Assembly: GCA_029783825.1 (NCBI GenBank)
Contig: JAREIK010001327.1
Coordinates: 1 to 64,000, forward strand
DNA: 64,000 nucleotides
Source: Sapria himalayana
Lineage: Eukaryota; Streptophyta; Magnoliopsida; Malpighiales; Rafflesiaceae
Reading direction: 5' to 3'
The translations under genes were made by a program, and so were the position numbers. A model generated the notes under the pieces. The model was not told the DNA's origin, made no database searches, and saw only the letters and a program-made list of their open reading frames with translations. Each line of letters begins with the position of its first letter. The first letter of the stretch is position 1. Below are positions 25,637-39,470 of the stretch, piece after piece.

Positions 25637-27748
25637 TCAATCGTCAATCGGCATATCATGAGCATCATCAGTCGCAACATCAAGATCAGTATCATATGGA
25701 TCATCATCATCAGTAATTAATTCCTCCGCTATCGTGCTGGATGCGGCTGCAATCTCTGTCCCAGTCCCGGCTCCATCATGATCATGGATCCTAAACCTCG
25801 AATCCTTCCAATCCTTCAAACAAGCCAAGGCCTCAAAAATATTTGGACATAATATTGATCTCCTATCCGAAATCTCGTTCATTGCAACAAAAAAAGTAGA
25901 CTCCAATGCTACGCTCGACACTTGAGGAGTCAGTAGATTTCGTGCCAACGTAGATGGCACGGGAAAGGTGGACTCATATGATTTCCACCACTATAATATA
26001 TCATGATTCTTAGTATTAGAATGTGATAGGATTGACCAGTAATCGGTATCTAAGTACCGAGAAAGCTGCCTCCTATGTGATGGTCCATCCCTACGCTTCC
26101 CTCTCGCTAGCTGAATGAAAAAATTGTCATCTCCAAACAAGGTATCCATGTCCATAATCATAGTCTCACTACTACCACCACCATACCTAGTATCGTAGTA
26201 TGTGAAGAGATCAGTCAACTTCTCGTGAATGAACCCTTCAGGTGGCTCTTCCAGGTTCATGTACGAGGAAATCTAAGTCAGGGTGTTTTCTACCCCTTCC
26301 ACCTTAAACCTAGGGTCCATGCATGCAGCGAGGCAATAAAGAGATGGAACGGTGGACTAGCACTATAAGTACTTCGTTTCCATCTCTGCAACCATATGGC
26401 TAAGTGTCGGGTCAGCTCGATACTTCCTAAACATGCTACTAATATTGCATATGCACCGGAGTGTAATGCAAGTCGTGGGCGTATAAATCGACGAACACAT
26501 GTTCGTCATGTCATAAAAAATCTTCAGGAATTTCATAAATGAAATTCCTGAAGCCCAGTCAGTGTCGTCAATAATAAGTTCTTCACTCTTACTATTGACG
26601 TAGTCGGATATCACGTGTTCGTATCCAACATATGATTCCAACATCAGGTACGTGTAATTCCAACGATGTATCACATCTGATTGGAATTTCTTCTTCTTAA
26701 GATTCGCAGACAAACATAGACTACCAAACTCTTGTTGTCCGCGAGTAGTGCGAATATATTTTAGTGCATTACGTATATTATCCAACGTGGGGGAACACAC
26801 ATTCATACCTGCTTGAACAATCAGGTTAATCACGTGATACATGCATCTGACATGAAAAATCTTTCCTAATTGTGCGTCTCTAATATTCCTAACAAACATG
26901 TTAATCGCTACTTCATTATTAGATGCGTTATTGAATGTGACACTAAAAATTTTATTTTTAATTTTATATTCCCTAAAGATTTTCAATATACACTCAAAAA
27001 TGGTCGGGCCATTATGAGGATGAAGAATCTCAGAGAATCCTAAAATTTTTTTATTCATTGTCCAGTTAGAATCTACATAGTGGCTGGTGAGACATGCATA
27101 AGATAATTCATTGTGACTTATCCAGATATCAGAAGTCACAGACACCACTCCACTATATCCCATAAATTCATTAATTATTTTTTGTTTTTCTAACTTATAT
27201 ATTTTTAGTATGGCATTCCTAGGTGTGGACTTAGGAATCCTATGATAAGTTGGCTGAAAATATGTCTGTTTGGTGTGCACTATCCTTGGATTTTCCGAAA
27301 ATCTGATCGGAAGACCCATCAATGTGATAAGTCTGGTCATGCCGTCCCTACCCAAATCTCTGGAGTATATGAAGGGAGTAAACTTTGAAACTAGACTCGA
27401 TCCAGTCTAAAATAATGTAGTGCCAAGTTGGGTTTGCCTAGGATCTAATGGATCATGTTTTTTGGTGCACAATTCGGCATGCCTCTTAAGGTGCTAAGTC
27501 CCAAACGAACTCTTACATGTTAAAAGTCTCATCCAATTTTGCATGGTGCCATTTCTTCTTCCTCACCCCTAACATTTTTTTTGTTTTACTATATTAAAAT
27601 GTGTCCAAACTACAGAAGTCCTCATAGTTTTTTGTTTTATTGAAGTTTGGGTTGAGAACACTGGAGAAACCAAAGTTTCAGCAGCCTCATACCTCTGTGT
27701 AATATTTTCCTTTTCTAAATTTAAATATGTTTCATTAGTATATATCAT
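25637..27748 (-). pseudogene. hAT transposase (BED-finger, RICESLEEPER/DAYSLEEPER-like), inactivated
   Basis: ATG at 27748 opens MIYTNETYLNLEKENITQ. A decayed BED finger follows (SVVWTHFN, LTCKSSFGT-stop-HLKRHAELC). The core at 26363-27355 is a 330-residue open frame with SDIWISHNELSYACLTSHY (first catalytic Asp in DIW), NNASNN, HVRCMYHVINLIVQAGM and RWNYTYLMLES. The hAT dimerisation region follows at 25700-26050 (WWKSYESTFPVPSTLARNLL, SVALEST, CLKDW). Stops lie in the finger, after KYL near 26360, at 26275 and at 25991, where TAG replaces CAG before WWKSYES. The position usually held by the second catalytic Asp (DNAS) is Asn here. The acidic tail ends MPIDD at 25637. The native protein is a cut-and-paste transposase; this copy is dead. 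Confidence 0.92.
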
Positions 27749-28485
27749 TTTTAAGATTTTTGTTAATCAGAATAGTTATTTAGAGACTAGATGACTGATT
27801 TTAAAATTTTCTATTTTTGGTCTAGAGAGAGATACTAGAGAGAAAGAGAGTAAAAAAAACTTAAAATAAATTACTCGGTAAAAGAAATGAGCTCGGTCAC
27901 ATGCACGGTGCACCACAGTCAAGCTCAAAATTCAAAACTCAAGTTGAGATTCCTGAAAATCCAAGCCGAATGTCGAAATCCCGAGTCCCGAGAGAGATGA
28001 GCAATATTTTTGAGAGAGAAAATGTGAGATTTGAGAGAAAAAATGTTTATGAAAAACATAAATATTTTAGAGAGGGGGGGGGGGTGAAATTTATAGAATA
28101 AAAAAAAAAATTTTTTTTTTAAAATTCATTTTTTTTGAAATTTTTTTAAGGGTCTGAATCATGAGGGCCGTTGTATTCTGCCCCCCCTAGCCGTTGGAGG
28201 CGAGATCCAATAGCTGAAATTTTAATTTTTTTTTTAATTTTTTTTTTGCCTGTTGGTGGGGGGGAGGGGGGGGGGGGATTGTGTCAACTCAGGGGACCGC
28301 GGGTCGGGTCCAATCAGACCCGACCCGTGGTCTTTTTTGTGAGAGGGGCGAAGCAAGGGGACACGGGACGATCCCATTCCTGTGTGTCATGCCACTGGCA
28401 CCGAACCGTACCTGGTCAGGCATGGCACGACACGGGCCAGGCATGGCACGGCACGACTCGTGCCTTGCCCGGGCACTGGATATCT
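27749..28485. other. 5' flank and GC-rich right end of hAT-1
   Basis: No coding potential is supported. It contains poly-G tracts, a GGTCGGGTCCAATCAGACCC palindrome near 28302 and clustered CATGGCACGACAC-type words. Open frames here on both strands are translations of GC-rich terminal DNA. hAT-2 lacks most of this segment. Confidence 0.7.
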
Positions 28486-29723
28486 TAAGTTTGAACCTCA
28501 ACACCCCCAAAGACTTTTCAACTCTGCTATCAATGGCTGTAAGAAAACATTTATCTTCGCATTTGTATTTATAGGCCCCGGCACTAACACAGTCTTAAAC
28601 ATAAAAATCTCTTTCATACATAAGTCTAGAGACAAATTATACGGGGTCACCACCACACGCCACAAAGAATATTACTGTCCAGATTGACCAAACTACTCAA
28701 AACCATTAGCAAATAAACCCAGCCTAACATTTTAAACTTCAGAAGAAAAATTAGGAAAACACTCATCAAAATGTTTCCAAGCAGGGGCATCAGAAGGGTG
28801 ACACATTTTACTGTCCTTCATATGCTCTAAATTCGACCTAATTTCATTAGCTATTGTGGTTGATACATACAATTTCTACAACCTAGGTGTTATTGGAAAA
28901 AGTTCATTTTCTTTTACGGCACCTTCAAATTACATATATACAATCTATTTCCAGAACCCCTAACCTTTAGCTTGTACCGAGCATGCCCACATATTTTATA
29001 ACTATTAATGTCATTGTCATCACCTTAGTATATCATACATTTGTTCACACAACAATGAATGACCTATATGGGTAATCCCAAGCCTCTAACTAACTTCTTC
29101 GTACTGTAGAAATCCAATGGCACCAGATTATCTCTTGGAAACAATTCTCAAATGAATTTAGACATATCATCAAACCATGTCTGCGAACACATGTGTCTGT
29201 ACTTTTTTTCTAACATCTTCTTGGCTATAGAAAGTTGAGTTTACTTAGAATTTCCTTCATATACAGGTTTGTCTCCAGCTCAAATCATGTCATAGAAATT
29301 TCTTGCCTCGGCATTGGGTTCCTCATTCAGGTTGAATTCAGGACCCACCGCATCAAAAACCATTTTATGGTATGTAGTGTGATTAATATTATCCGAGACC
29401 ATCTGATTAGCTTCACTTATTGACACTCATACTGAACTTGAACACCTTTGGTGGACTTTCTTATCACCATGGTATATCTAAACATTGTAATCCACCAAAA
29501 AACCATTTTTATACAAATGTATCTTCACAGCCTAAAAATTCAAAATCTTTTTATTCTTACATTTAACTAAAGCACAAGGACACCTTATATTTGTGCCACC
29601 ATTCACACACTCAGGATGTCTCAGAGAAAACTAAACAAATTCATCAACTTTATCCCCACATTCATTAGAGAACGTTACATTCACTATTCGACCCTTATAC
29701 ATCCATTCACGAGCATCTTTCAT
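28486..29723 (-). pseudogene. TNP2-type CACTA transposase, N-terminal half, broken
   Basis: On the - strand an ATG at 29723 gives MKDAREWMYKGRIVN, the start of the Transpos_assoc domain (PF13963), followed by HPECVNGGTNIRCPC and a KIHLYKNGF-type segment. Then come WFDDMSKFI, LVPLDFYSTKKLVRGLGLPI, CCVNKCMIY, GDDNDINSYKICGHARYK, KMCHPSDAPAWKHFDECFPN, NVRLGLFANGF and VVTPYNLSLDLCMKEI, ending VLVPGPINTNAKINVFLQP at about 28530. This is the standard TNP2 (Transposase_21, PF02992) order. Numerous stops (often at Trp positions) and at least one frameshift are present. The gene breaks off at 28486 against hAT-1 DNA. The rest of the protein is not found in this element; the C-terminal part in CACTA-1 belongs to a different element. 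Confidence 0.9.
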
Positions 29724-31870
29724 AACTAGTTAAAAAATTCAACAAATATTATGATTTAAATATATGAATAAATATATGTGTATATAGTTACAAATATAGT
29801 TATCTATAATTATATAGACATTTATTTAGTTATACAAATATTTATATATAGTTATACACATATAGTTTAACATAATTTTGTGTGTTGTTATACATGTAAT
29901 TAAAAAAATTGTTACGTGTGGTTATACATATAGTTCCACATATACATAAACATATATTTATACATGTAGGTATATATATTCTTTCATTTAATTTTTAGAT
30001 ATTTATACATATAGTAATGTATAGGTATAGATATAGTAAAAAACATATATACAGAAATTTAATTATGCATATATTATGCATAATTATGTATATATATTTA
30101 ATATTTATATATAATTATGCATATATTATGTCTATATACATTTTCGAAAAAACATATATACAGAAAGTTAATATTGTGTGTGTATATATATATATATTTC
30201 AAAAATGTTTGTAAACATTAAAAAAAACAAAAAAAAACTACTATTTTTGATACTTATTGAGTATACGTAAACTATATATATGTTTTTGTAAAACATATAT
30301 GAAAAGTATATTTATGTATGTTTTTGAAAAAATATATATAATTAATATAGTATTGTGTATATATATACCTACATATAAAATGTAATGCAATAGATATATA
30401 TATATATATATATATATATACATTTATTTATTTATTTAAAAATGTTTATACAAATAATATATTATAGGTTTTCAAATATATATATATATATATACTTTAT
30501 AAGTTTTTTGAAAATATATTATATGTATATATATATGTTTTTTAAAAAAATATTTAAACATATAAAAAGGATATTGTGTATATATGTTTTTTCAAAAATG
30601 TATACACATAACATATTGTATATGTTTTCAAAAAGTATATACCATATATATTTATTAAAAACATATTTGTGTATTCACATATTTGAAAAAACATATATAA
30701 GTAGTATATAAACACATAATATTGTATAACTTTTCAAAAATATATATAAAAGATATATTCTTTGCTAAACATATTGGGTGTATACGTTTTGAAAAATGTA
30801 TTTTTACATATAATGTATGCTGTATATATATGTATATTTTAAAAAAATATTATTCAAAAATATTTTATAATATTTATTTTTTATTTTTTTAATGATGATG
30901 TGGTAGGGAGAGGTGGAGTTCTTTTAATAACTGGAGATATAATTCTGGATTTTAATACTTAAGAGCTCTAAAGCATAATTATTTTTAATTTTGGGGTATG
31001 CTTTAATTATAATTTTTTAAAAAGAAGATTTTATTTAAAATATTTTTATTTGAGGCATCTTAATATATCAAGCGAAATGTGGAGTATATCCATACCACAT
31101 AAAATTATTGTTTTATTTTTTTAAAAAAAGTCTATTTTTTCCATATGGAAAACTATGTATTGCCAATATATGAATGATTAGCCATAACACTAGTAATTTG
31201 TGTAAATATCAGATTGTATTTTAATGATCATTAAATTATAGTAACACAAAACCATTATTTATCAACAAGTAATACAAAGAGAGAGACTATGCAATAAAGT
31301 ATGGATACATAAGTACTACAAGTTTGACCAAAGTGAAAAGTTTATGCATACTGTTATAGACATTTAAGATTAACATTATATAAAAGTTTGATTTAACATT
31401 AATCATTATATATATTAAAGTATAGACATTCATACATAATGTCATACTAATATATAAATATAAACCATTAACATTAAGATTAATCGGAATGCTAACATCA
31501 TGTAATTAATATCAAAATAACTAAAACCCTAATAATATTAACAGTAGAAGAACAAATTATAAAAAATGAAAAATTATAGTTTAATTAATTGTGTCGAGTC
31601 AAAATCATGTTATGTTAAATGAAATCGAATAAAAATTAAGAAATTAGGAGAACATAAAAACCTAATGCCCAAATATACTGAAAAAATGAAATTTTGAATG
31701 TCTATATATAATTCAGAGAAACGGAGATGTGTAGAAGTAATTTGAAAGAGAAGAACAAAGAAAAACTTACCTGGATTCAGAAGAAATATCAATTTTTTGT
31801 GATTTCATGCTTACAGTCAACTTTGATTCGATAAAATGATGGAGCTTGGCAAAAATTTACGTGTTAATCA
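29724..31870. other. AT-rich 5' region of CACTA-4; dispersed short repeats
   Basis: No gene is seen. At 29750-29990 lie GTTATACATATAGTT-type repeats, which are the inverted counterpart of repeats at 44330-44580 and 45040-45430. At 30020-30870 a motif of the type TTTTCAAAAANATATATACA recurs about every 50-90 bp, with TA runs. On the - strand, 31760-31771 (AATCCAG followed by GTAAGTTTTT) is a perfect donor-splice context, possibly the end of a TNP2 5'-leader exon. Confidence 0.6.
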
Positions 31871-32447
31871 CTTAGGAAATGTTTATCAAATCAAAAAATT
31901 TAAACAATGAATTACCGACCAAAACTATGGTTGGTACACAGTCGATGAGAACAGAGTTATACGTATTTGGATAACCACTGTACCGACAGTTTTTAATGGT
32001 TATATATTTTTGGTCGTTAAATGGTCGGTAATCTTTCGGGAATATTTTTCGCATATTCCATCCTAATTTGCAAACTATATTTTCGATCAATTATATTTGG
32101 TCGGTAATATATGGTTGGTAGTGGGTCGAAAATTTGGTGGGAAGTATTTTTATCCTATTCGCATGTTTAGATCTCTAAATTGGTCATGAAATGGATAGCA
32201 AATAACGACCAATTATAATTATAGGTCGATAAATGGATGGTACTATATTTGATAAACACACTACAGACCAATTTGCAACAAAAAATATTTAGAAAGTAAT
32301 TATGGCCGCTCTATAGTAAGAATTTTGGTCGGAAATATTTTTTTTGACACCCTTTTTTGGTCGCTAACTTGTCATGTTTTGGACAGCAATTACCGAGTGA
32401 ATATTATGGTCGGTACTTTCATCGGTATTATCGTAATTTTAGAAGTG
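31870..32447 (-). repeat. CACTA-4 terminal/subterminal region
   Basis: Repeated TTGGTCGGTAAT and its complement ATTACCGACC occur in both orientations (about 31910, 31990, 32020, 32100, 32210, 32330, 32400). Such bidirectional subterminal words are typical transposase-binding repeats of CACTA elements. It terminates at 32447 (GAAGTG), immediately followed by the GATA array. Confidence 0.75.
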
Positions 32448-35117
32448 ATAGATAAACAGACATATAGATAGATATATTGACAGATAGATAGGCAGACAGA
32501 TAGTCAGGAGTTAGACAGACATATAGATAGGCAGATAGTCTGACAGATAGATAGACAGATAGACAATCAAATAGATTAGATAGATAGATAAACAGAGAGA
32601 CAGACAGACAGAAAGACAGATAGATATATAGACATATAGATAGACAGATAGATAGACAGATAGATAAACAGATAGAAAGACATAGAAAAATAGATTGATA
32701 GACAAATAGACAGACAAATAGACATTGAAATAGACAGAGAGATAGATAGACAAATAGACTGATAAATAAACTGACAAATAGACGGACAGATATATAGATA
32801 TATAGATAGATAGATAGACAGACAGATAGACAAACAGATAGATAGACAGATATATAGATAGATAGAACGATATATAGACAGACAGATAAAAAGAATGATA
32901 GATAGAGAAAGAGATAGAGAGAGAGTGTGAGAGAGAGATTGACAAATAGATAGACAAACACATCGACAGACAGACAGATAGATAGATAGACAAATAGACA
33001 GATAAATAGATAGTCACATAGTAGACAGATAGACAGATAGACAGACAGACATACAGATAGATAAATAGACAGATAGATAGACAGACAGATAGACAGACAA
33101 ATAGATAGACATATAGACAGATAGATATACAAATGAATAGAGAGACAGATAGACAGACATATAGACAAAAAAATAAAAATATAGATAGACAGACAATAAG
33201 ACATATAGATAGACATATAGATAGATAGACAAATAGACATAGAGATTGACAAAAAGATAGACAAACAGATAGACTGGAAGATAGATAGATAAAGAGATAG
33301 TCACTTATATAGATAGAGAGATTGATAGATAGCGAGATAGATAGATGAACAGACATACAGATAGACAAATATCAAATAGATAGATAGACAGATAGATACA
33401 CATATAGATAGAAAGATAGACAAACCAACATATAGACAGATAGATTGACAGACAAATTGAGAGAAAGATAGACAGACAGATAGAAAGAAAGACAAACAGA
33501 CTGTCTGATAGATAGACAGACAAATAGATTTAAAGACATATAGATAGATAGATAAACAGCAAGATAGACAAATAGACACATACATAGATAGACATATTGA
33601 TAGACAGACACACAAAGTGACATATAGACATTCATATAGATAGACAGATAGACATACAAATAGGTAAGACAAATAGAATGATAGATATACAGAAAGATAT
33701 ATAGATAGAGTGACAGTCAAATAGACAAACAGATAAATAGACATATAGACAGACAAATAAATAGACCGATAGATAGATAGACAAATAGATTGATAGACAT
33801 TTATATAGACAAATAGATATACAGATAGGTGATACAAATATATAGACAGATAGACAGAGAGATAAACAGATACATAAACATACAGATAGATAGACAAATA
33901 GACAGATTGATAGAAAAATAGATAGATAGACAAATAGTCACATAGATAGATAGATAGATCGACACAGATAGACAGACAGATAGACAAAAAGATAGATAGA
34001 TAGATATACATACATATAGATAGACATATAGACAAATAGATAGACAGACAGATTGACTTTAGATGGACAAACATATAGACAGATATACAAACATATAGAC
34101 AGGCTGATAGACAGAGAAATAAATAAATGCATAGATAGACAAATAAATAAACTGATAGATAGATAGATAGATATACAGACAGATAGACACATAGATAGAC
34201 AAACAGATAGATTGATTGATAGGAAGACAAATAAATAGACATACAGGTGATACAAATAGACAGATAGATAAATAAAGAGATATATAGACAAATAGATAGA
34301 GAGATATATAAAAAATTAGATTGATAGATAGATATATAAAAACATATATAGGCAAATAGACATACAGATAAACAGAAAGATAGACAGATAGATAGCTGAA
34401 AAAATAGATAGATACATAAATATACAGATAAATAGACAAAAAAATAGTCTGATAAATAGATAGATATACAAATAAACAATAGATAGATAGCCAAATAGAC
34501 ATGTAGATAGACAGATAGTTAGATAGACAGCTAGGTATACAGATAGACAGACAGATATAAAGATAATCAGATAAAAAAGATAGACATAAATATAGACAAA
34601 AAGATAGATAGACAGATAGGTAGAGAGATGGGTTGACATATAGATTGATAGATATATAGAAAAATATGTGAGACAAATAGATAGATAGATAGACCGACAG
34701 ATAGATAGATAGATTTATAGACAAATAGATAGATAGACAAATAGATTGCAGAAAGACAGGTAGATAGATGAGACAAATAGACAGATAGATAGACAAAGAA
34801 ATAAATAATAAATAAACAGACAGACATATAGATAGTTAGATAGACAAACATATAGATAGATAGACAGATAGAAAGATATATAGACAAACAAATAGACAGA
34901 TAGATAGATAGATAGACAAATGACTGACAGATACATAGATAGATAGACAGATAGAAAGACAAATAGACTGATTTATAGATAGACAGATAGACAGACAAAT
35001 AGATAGTCAGAAAAATAGATAGACATATAGGCAAATAGATATAGAAATGAGTAGAGAGACTGATAGAGAGATAGATAGACAGACAAATAAAAAGATAGCT
35101 AGACAGACAAGAAGATT

Positions 35118-35151
<34 letters not shown>

Positions 35152-38100
35152 CAAATAGATATATAAATAGGCAGAGAGATTGACAAATAGATATACAAAC
35201 AAATATATAGACATATATATAGATAGAGAAACAGATAGACACATATATAGATAGACAGATTGACATATAGGTAGACAAACATATAGACAGATATATAGAT
35301 ATACAAATAGATAATAGATAGAGAGATACATAGGTAGATTGAAAGCCATATAGAAAAACATATAGATAGAAAGATATACAAACAAACATATTGATAGATA
35401 GATTGACAGAGAAATTGAGAGAGAGATAGACAGACAAATAGACAGACAGATAGAAAAATAGACAGACAGACAGATAGATATAAAAACATATAGATAGATA
35501 GACATATAGATAGACAGACAGACAGATATATAGATATATAGACTGCTAGTTAGAGAGATAGAGAGATAGATAGATAGATAGACATACATATAGATAGACA
35601 AACAGATAGAGAGAGATATATAAACACTCATATAGATGGACGGATAGACAGACATATATGTGAGACAAATAAATAGATAGATATATATATATATATATAT
35701 ATATATAGAAAGATATGCAGATAGAGTGACAGATAAATAGACAAATAGATAGATAGACATATAGACAGACAGATAGACAAATAGAATGATAGATATTTAG
35801 ACAGACAAATAGATATACAAATAGGTGAGACAAATAGATATACAAATAGATAGAAAGATAAACAGATACATAAACAAACATATAGATAGACAGATAAACA
35901 AATAGACAGACAAATAGTCATACAGATATACAGACAGATAGACACATAGTTAGATAGTCAGATAGATAGAAAGATAGATAGACAGATAGACAGATAAATA
36001 TACAGACATATAAATAGACAGATACACAAATAGATAGACTGACATATTGACATACAAATAAACAGACATATAGAGAGATAGACATACAAATAGATAGATA
36101 GATTTACAAACAGATAGACAGACAGATAGATAAAGAGATAGATATACATACATATAGATCGATAGATAGACAAATAGATAGATAGACATATAAACAGATA
36201 GATTGATAGATGAAATGAAAGATAGATAGAAAAAAAATATACAGACATATATATTTATAGATATACAGATAGAAATAAAGAAAGATAGATAGATAGACAG
36301 CCAGACAAATAGATAGATAGGCATATAGATATATAGACAGATAGACAAATAGATAAATAGATAGATAGAAAGACAGATCGATAGATGAACATTTAGATAA
36401 AAAAATAGAAATATAGAGAGATACACAGATAGACAGACAGACATATAGATAGAGAGACAGATATACAGACTGATAGATAGATAGATAGAGAGATAGATAG
36501 ACAGATTGATTGATTGATTGATTGATTGATACAAACATAGATAGATAGATCAATAGAAAGACTGATAGGTAGATAGATAGACAAATAGACAGACAGATAT
36601 AAAAACATATATACAAATAGATAGATAGATAGATAGACAGACAGATAGACAGATTGACAGATATATAAATAAATAGATAAACAGATAGACAGATAGATAG
36701 ATGGATAAATAGATAGATAGATAGACAAATAGCATACATATAGACAGACAAACAAACAGATAGATAGATAGATAGACAGATATATAGACACATAGATAGA
36801 AAAATAGATAGACAGATAGATATACAGATAGATAAATAGATAGGCACACAGATAAATAGATATATAAGTGATACAAATAGACAGATAAATCGATCAAGAA
36901 ATATAGAAACATATAGACAAAGAGATATACAGAAAGTTAGTCTGATAGATATACAGATAGATAGACAAAGAGAGACAAAAAATATACACACAGAAAGATA
37001 GACACACATATAGACAGATAGATAGCTGATAAAATAGATAGACAAATAGATAAATACATAAACAGACATATAAATAGATAGATAAATAGTCTGATAAAAA
37101 GATAGACATACAAATAGACAAATAGATAGACAGAAAGATAGATTAACAAGCAGATAGATAAATAGATAGATAGACAGATAGTTAGATATATACCTAGATA
37201 GACAGATAGTTAGATATATACCTAGATAGACAGATAGACAGACAAATATATAGACGGTTTGATAGAAAGATATACATACATATAGACAAATATATAGATA
37301 GAAAAATAAGTAGAAAGATAGGCTGACATATAGATAGACATATAGATTGAAAGACATGTGAAACAAATATACGGATACATAGACAGATAGATAGACCGAC
37401 AGATAGACAAATATATAGATCGATAGATAGATAGACAAATATTTTGACAAATAGACATATAGATAGTTGAGACAAAAAGATAGATAGATAGACAGAGAGA
37501 TGAATAGATAGATAGTTAGTTAGATAGATAGACAGACAGACAATTAGACATATAGATAGTTAGATAGACAAATAGATCGATAGATAGAAAGACAGATATA
37601 AATATTAATAGACTAACAAATAGAATGATAGATAGACAGACAGATTGATTGATTAATAGATATATAGACAGACACATACAAATAGATAGATAGACAGGCA
37701 GATAGATAGATGAATATATAGATAGATAACATATAGATAAACTGACAGATAGACAGACAGATTGATTGACAAATTGACAGACAGATAGACAGATAAACAA
37801 AAGATAGATAAATAGATAGATAAATAAATAGATAGATAGATAAACAGATTGACAGACATATATATAGGCAGATATACAAATAGATAAACAGACAGATATA
37901 AAGATAGATAGATAGACAGATAAAAAGACATATAGATAGAAAAATAGACAAATAGATATACAAATAGATAGATAGACAAATAGATAGACAGACAGATATA
38001 TTGATAGATAGATAGATAGATAGTCAGATAGATTGACAGAAACATAGATAGATAAATAAATAAATAAATAGATATATAGATAAATAGATAGGTGAGACAA

Positions 38101-38915
38101 ATAATCAGACATATAAACAGAGAGATAAATAGATAGATAAATAGACATAAAGATAGACAGATAGACACATAGACAGATAGACAGATAGATAGATTGATTG
38201 ATTGATTAATTGATAGATGGACAGACAACTAGAGAGATAGATCGACAAACATTTATTCATACAGATAAGCAGACAGATAGACAGATAGATAGACAGACAA
38301 ACAGATAGACAAATAGATAAATAGATAGATAGAAAGATAGATGAACAGACAGATAGATAGAAAGATATATAGATAGATAGATAGACAAATTGATAGACAA
38401 ATAGAAAGATAGATAGATAGAGAGATAGACAGACAGATAGACAGACAGATAGACAGACAGATAGATAGACAAATAGATACACAGATAGACACAGATAAAA
38501 GAGAAATAGATAGTTAGAAATGAGAATGACAGATAGATAGACAAACAGATATACAAATAGATAGAGAGATAGTTAGATAGACATATAGATAAACATACTA
38601 ATAAATTGAAAGACAGATATATAGACAAAAATAGAAAGACAAATAGACAGATAGATAGATAGACTGATAAATAGACAAATAGACAGACAGATATACAAAC
38701 ATATAGAGAGAAAGATAGAAAAACATATAGATAGACAAATAGGCAGACAGATTGACATATATGTGAGACAAATAGACAGACAGATAGATCGAGAGATAGA
38801 CAGATAGATAGTCAGACATATATATAGAAAGATAGACTGATAGATAGATAGATAGGTAGACTGACAAATATATAGACAGATAGATAGATAGATAAATTGA
38901 CTTATAACAGATAGA
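32448..38915. repeat. GATA/GACA array, block 3
   Basis: About 6.5 kb of GATA/GACA (GATA on +) with short departures such as GATTGATTGATT at 36506-36529 and 38190-38212, GAGA runs near 32915 and a TA run near 35682-35706. It is bounded by CACTA-4 on the left and CACTA-2 on the right. Long Tyr/Leu/Ser/Ile frames on - are artefacts of the repeat. Confidence 0.97.
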
Positions 38916-39470
38916 CACTACAAGAAAATGTTAGTTTTATTTGGAAATTTTTGCTAGGGAAAAATCCCTAGGTAAATAACAAGGGATTAGCTAGGGAATA
39001 GTAAGAGATTTTTGATTTTACATTGAAATAAACATTTGTGATGGATTAGTGATGGATTAGCGACGGAAATGGTCGATTAAAAATTTTCCATCAATTTTTC
39101 TGATGAATTTAGTGATGGATTTTTTTAACTAATTTAGTGACTGAACTAGAAATGAAACTTGTGATGGAACTAGCGATAGATTTTTCCTAGCTAATAAGAT
39201 CGAAACATAATCCATCGCTAATTTTTTCTTAACTTTCTAAACAATGAAAAGCTTAAAATTTAGCGATGGAATTTGCAACGAATTTCTCCTACCTAATTAG
39301 ATTCAGACATTTTCCGTTGCTAAATATTTATCTGATTTTTTTTCTATTTTATATTTTATTGCAAGCGATTATTCCTTAAATGATAATTTTCACAAAATAT
39401 ATGCTTTTAGTTATGGATTTTACCCTAGCTATTTTGGCTGGGAATAATCTCCGTGGCTAATCTTTAATTA
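38916..39470 (+). repeat. CACTA-2 left terminal/subterminal region
   Basis: A CACTACAAG terminus is followed by GCTAGGGAAAAATCCCTAG and then by repeated TAGCGATGGA / TTTCCTAGCTAAT words over about 500 bp. The layout corresponds to 1935-2695 in CACTA-A but with fewer repeats. Confidence 0.88.

Larger units (their letters stand above)
25139..28485 (-). mobile_element. hAT-1, end-truncated hAT element
   Basis: The left part (CGTGCTTTCGTGCCTGGCCC at about 25141) aligns with 47728 onward in hAT-2 but lacks its first ~45 bp, the break coinciding with the edge of array block 2. The transposase pseudogene fills 25637-27748. The right part (27749-28485) holds G-runs (about 28073-28084 and 28258-28278) and a GC-rich palindromic end with GGCACGACACGGGCCAGGCA-type words like those at the hAT-2 right end. 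The expected terminal GGCACCTCTA is missing, so both ends are damaged. Confidence 0.85.
28486..32447 (-). mobile_element. CACTA-4, 5' part of a CACTA element
   Basis: Read on -, the element starts at 32447 with CACTTCTAAAATTACGATAA, has a subterminal zone of ACCGACC/GGTCGGTA repeats (31870-32447), an AT-rich 5' region and then the TNP2 N-terminal half. It abuts array block 3 on the right. Its 3' half is missing, replaced by hAT-1 and array block 2. The subterminal word differs from the TAGCGACGG word of the other elements, so this is a separate CACTA family. Confidence 0.75.

Noticed and set aside
28171..28687. Overlapping open frames on both strands, 28171-28687
   Set aside because: They lie over the GC-rich hAT-1 end and the TNP2 remnant read in the wrong frame.
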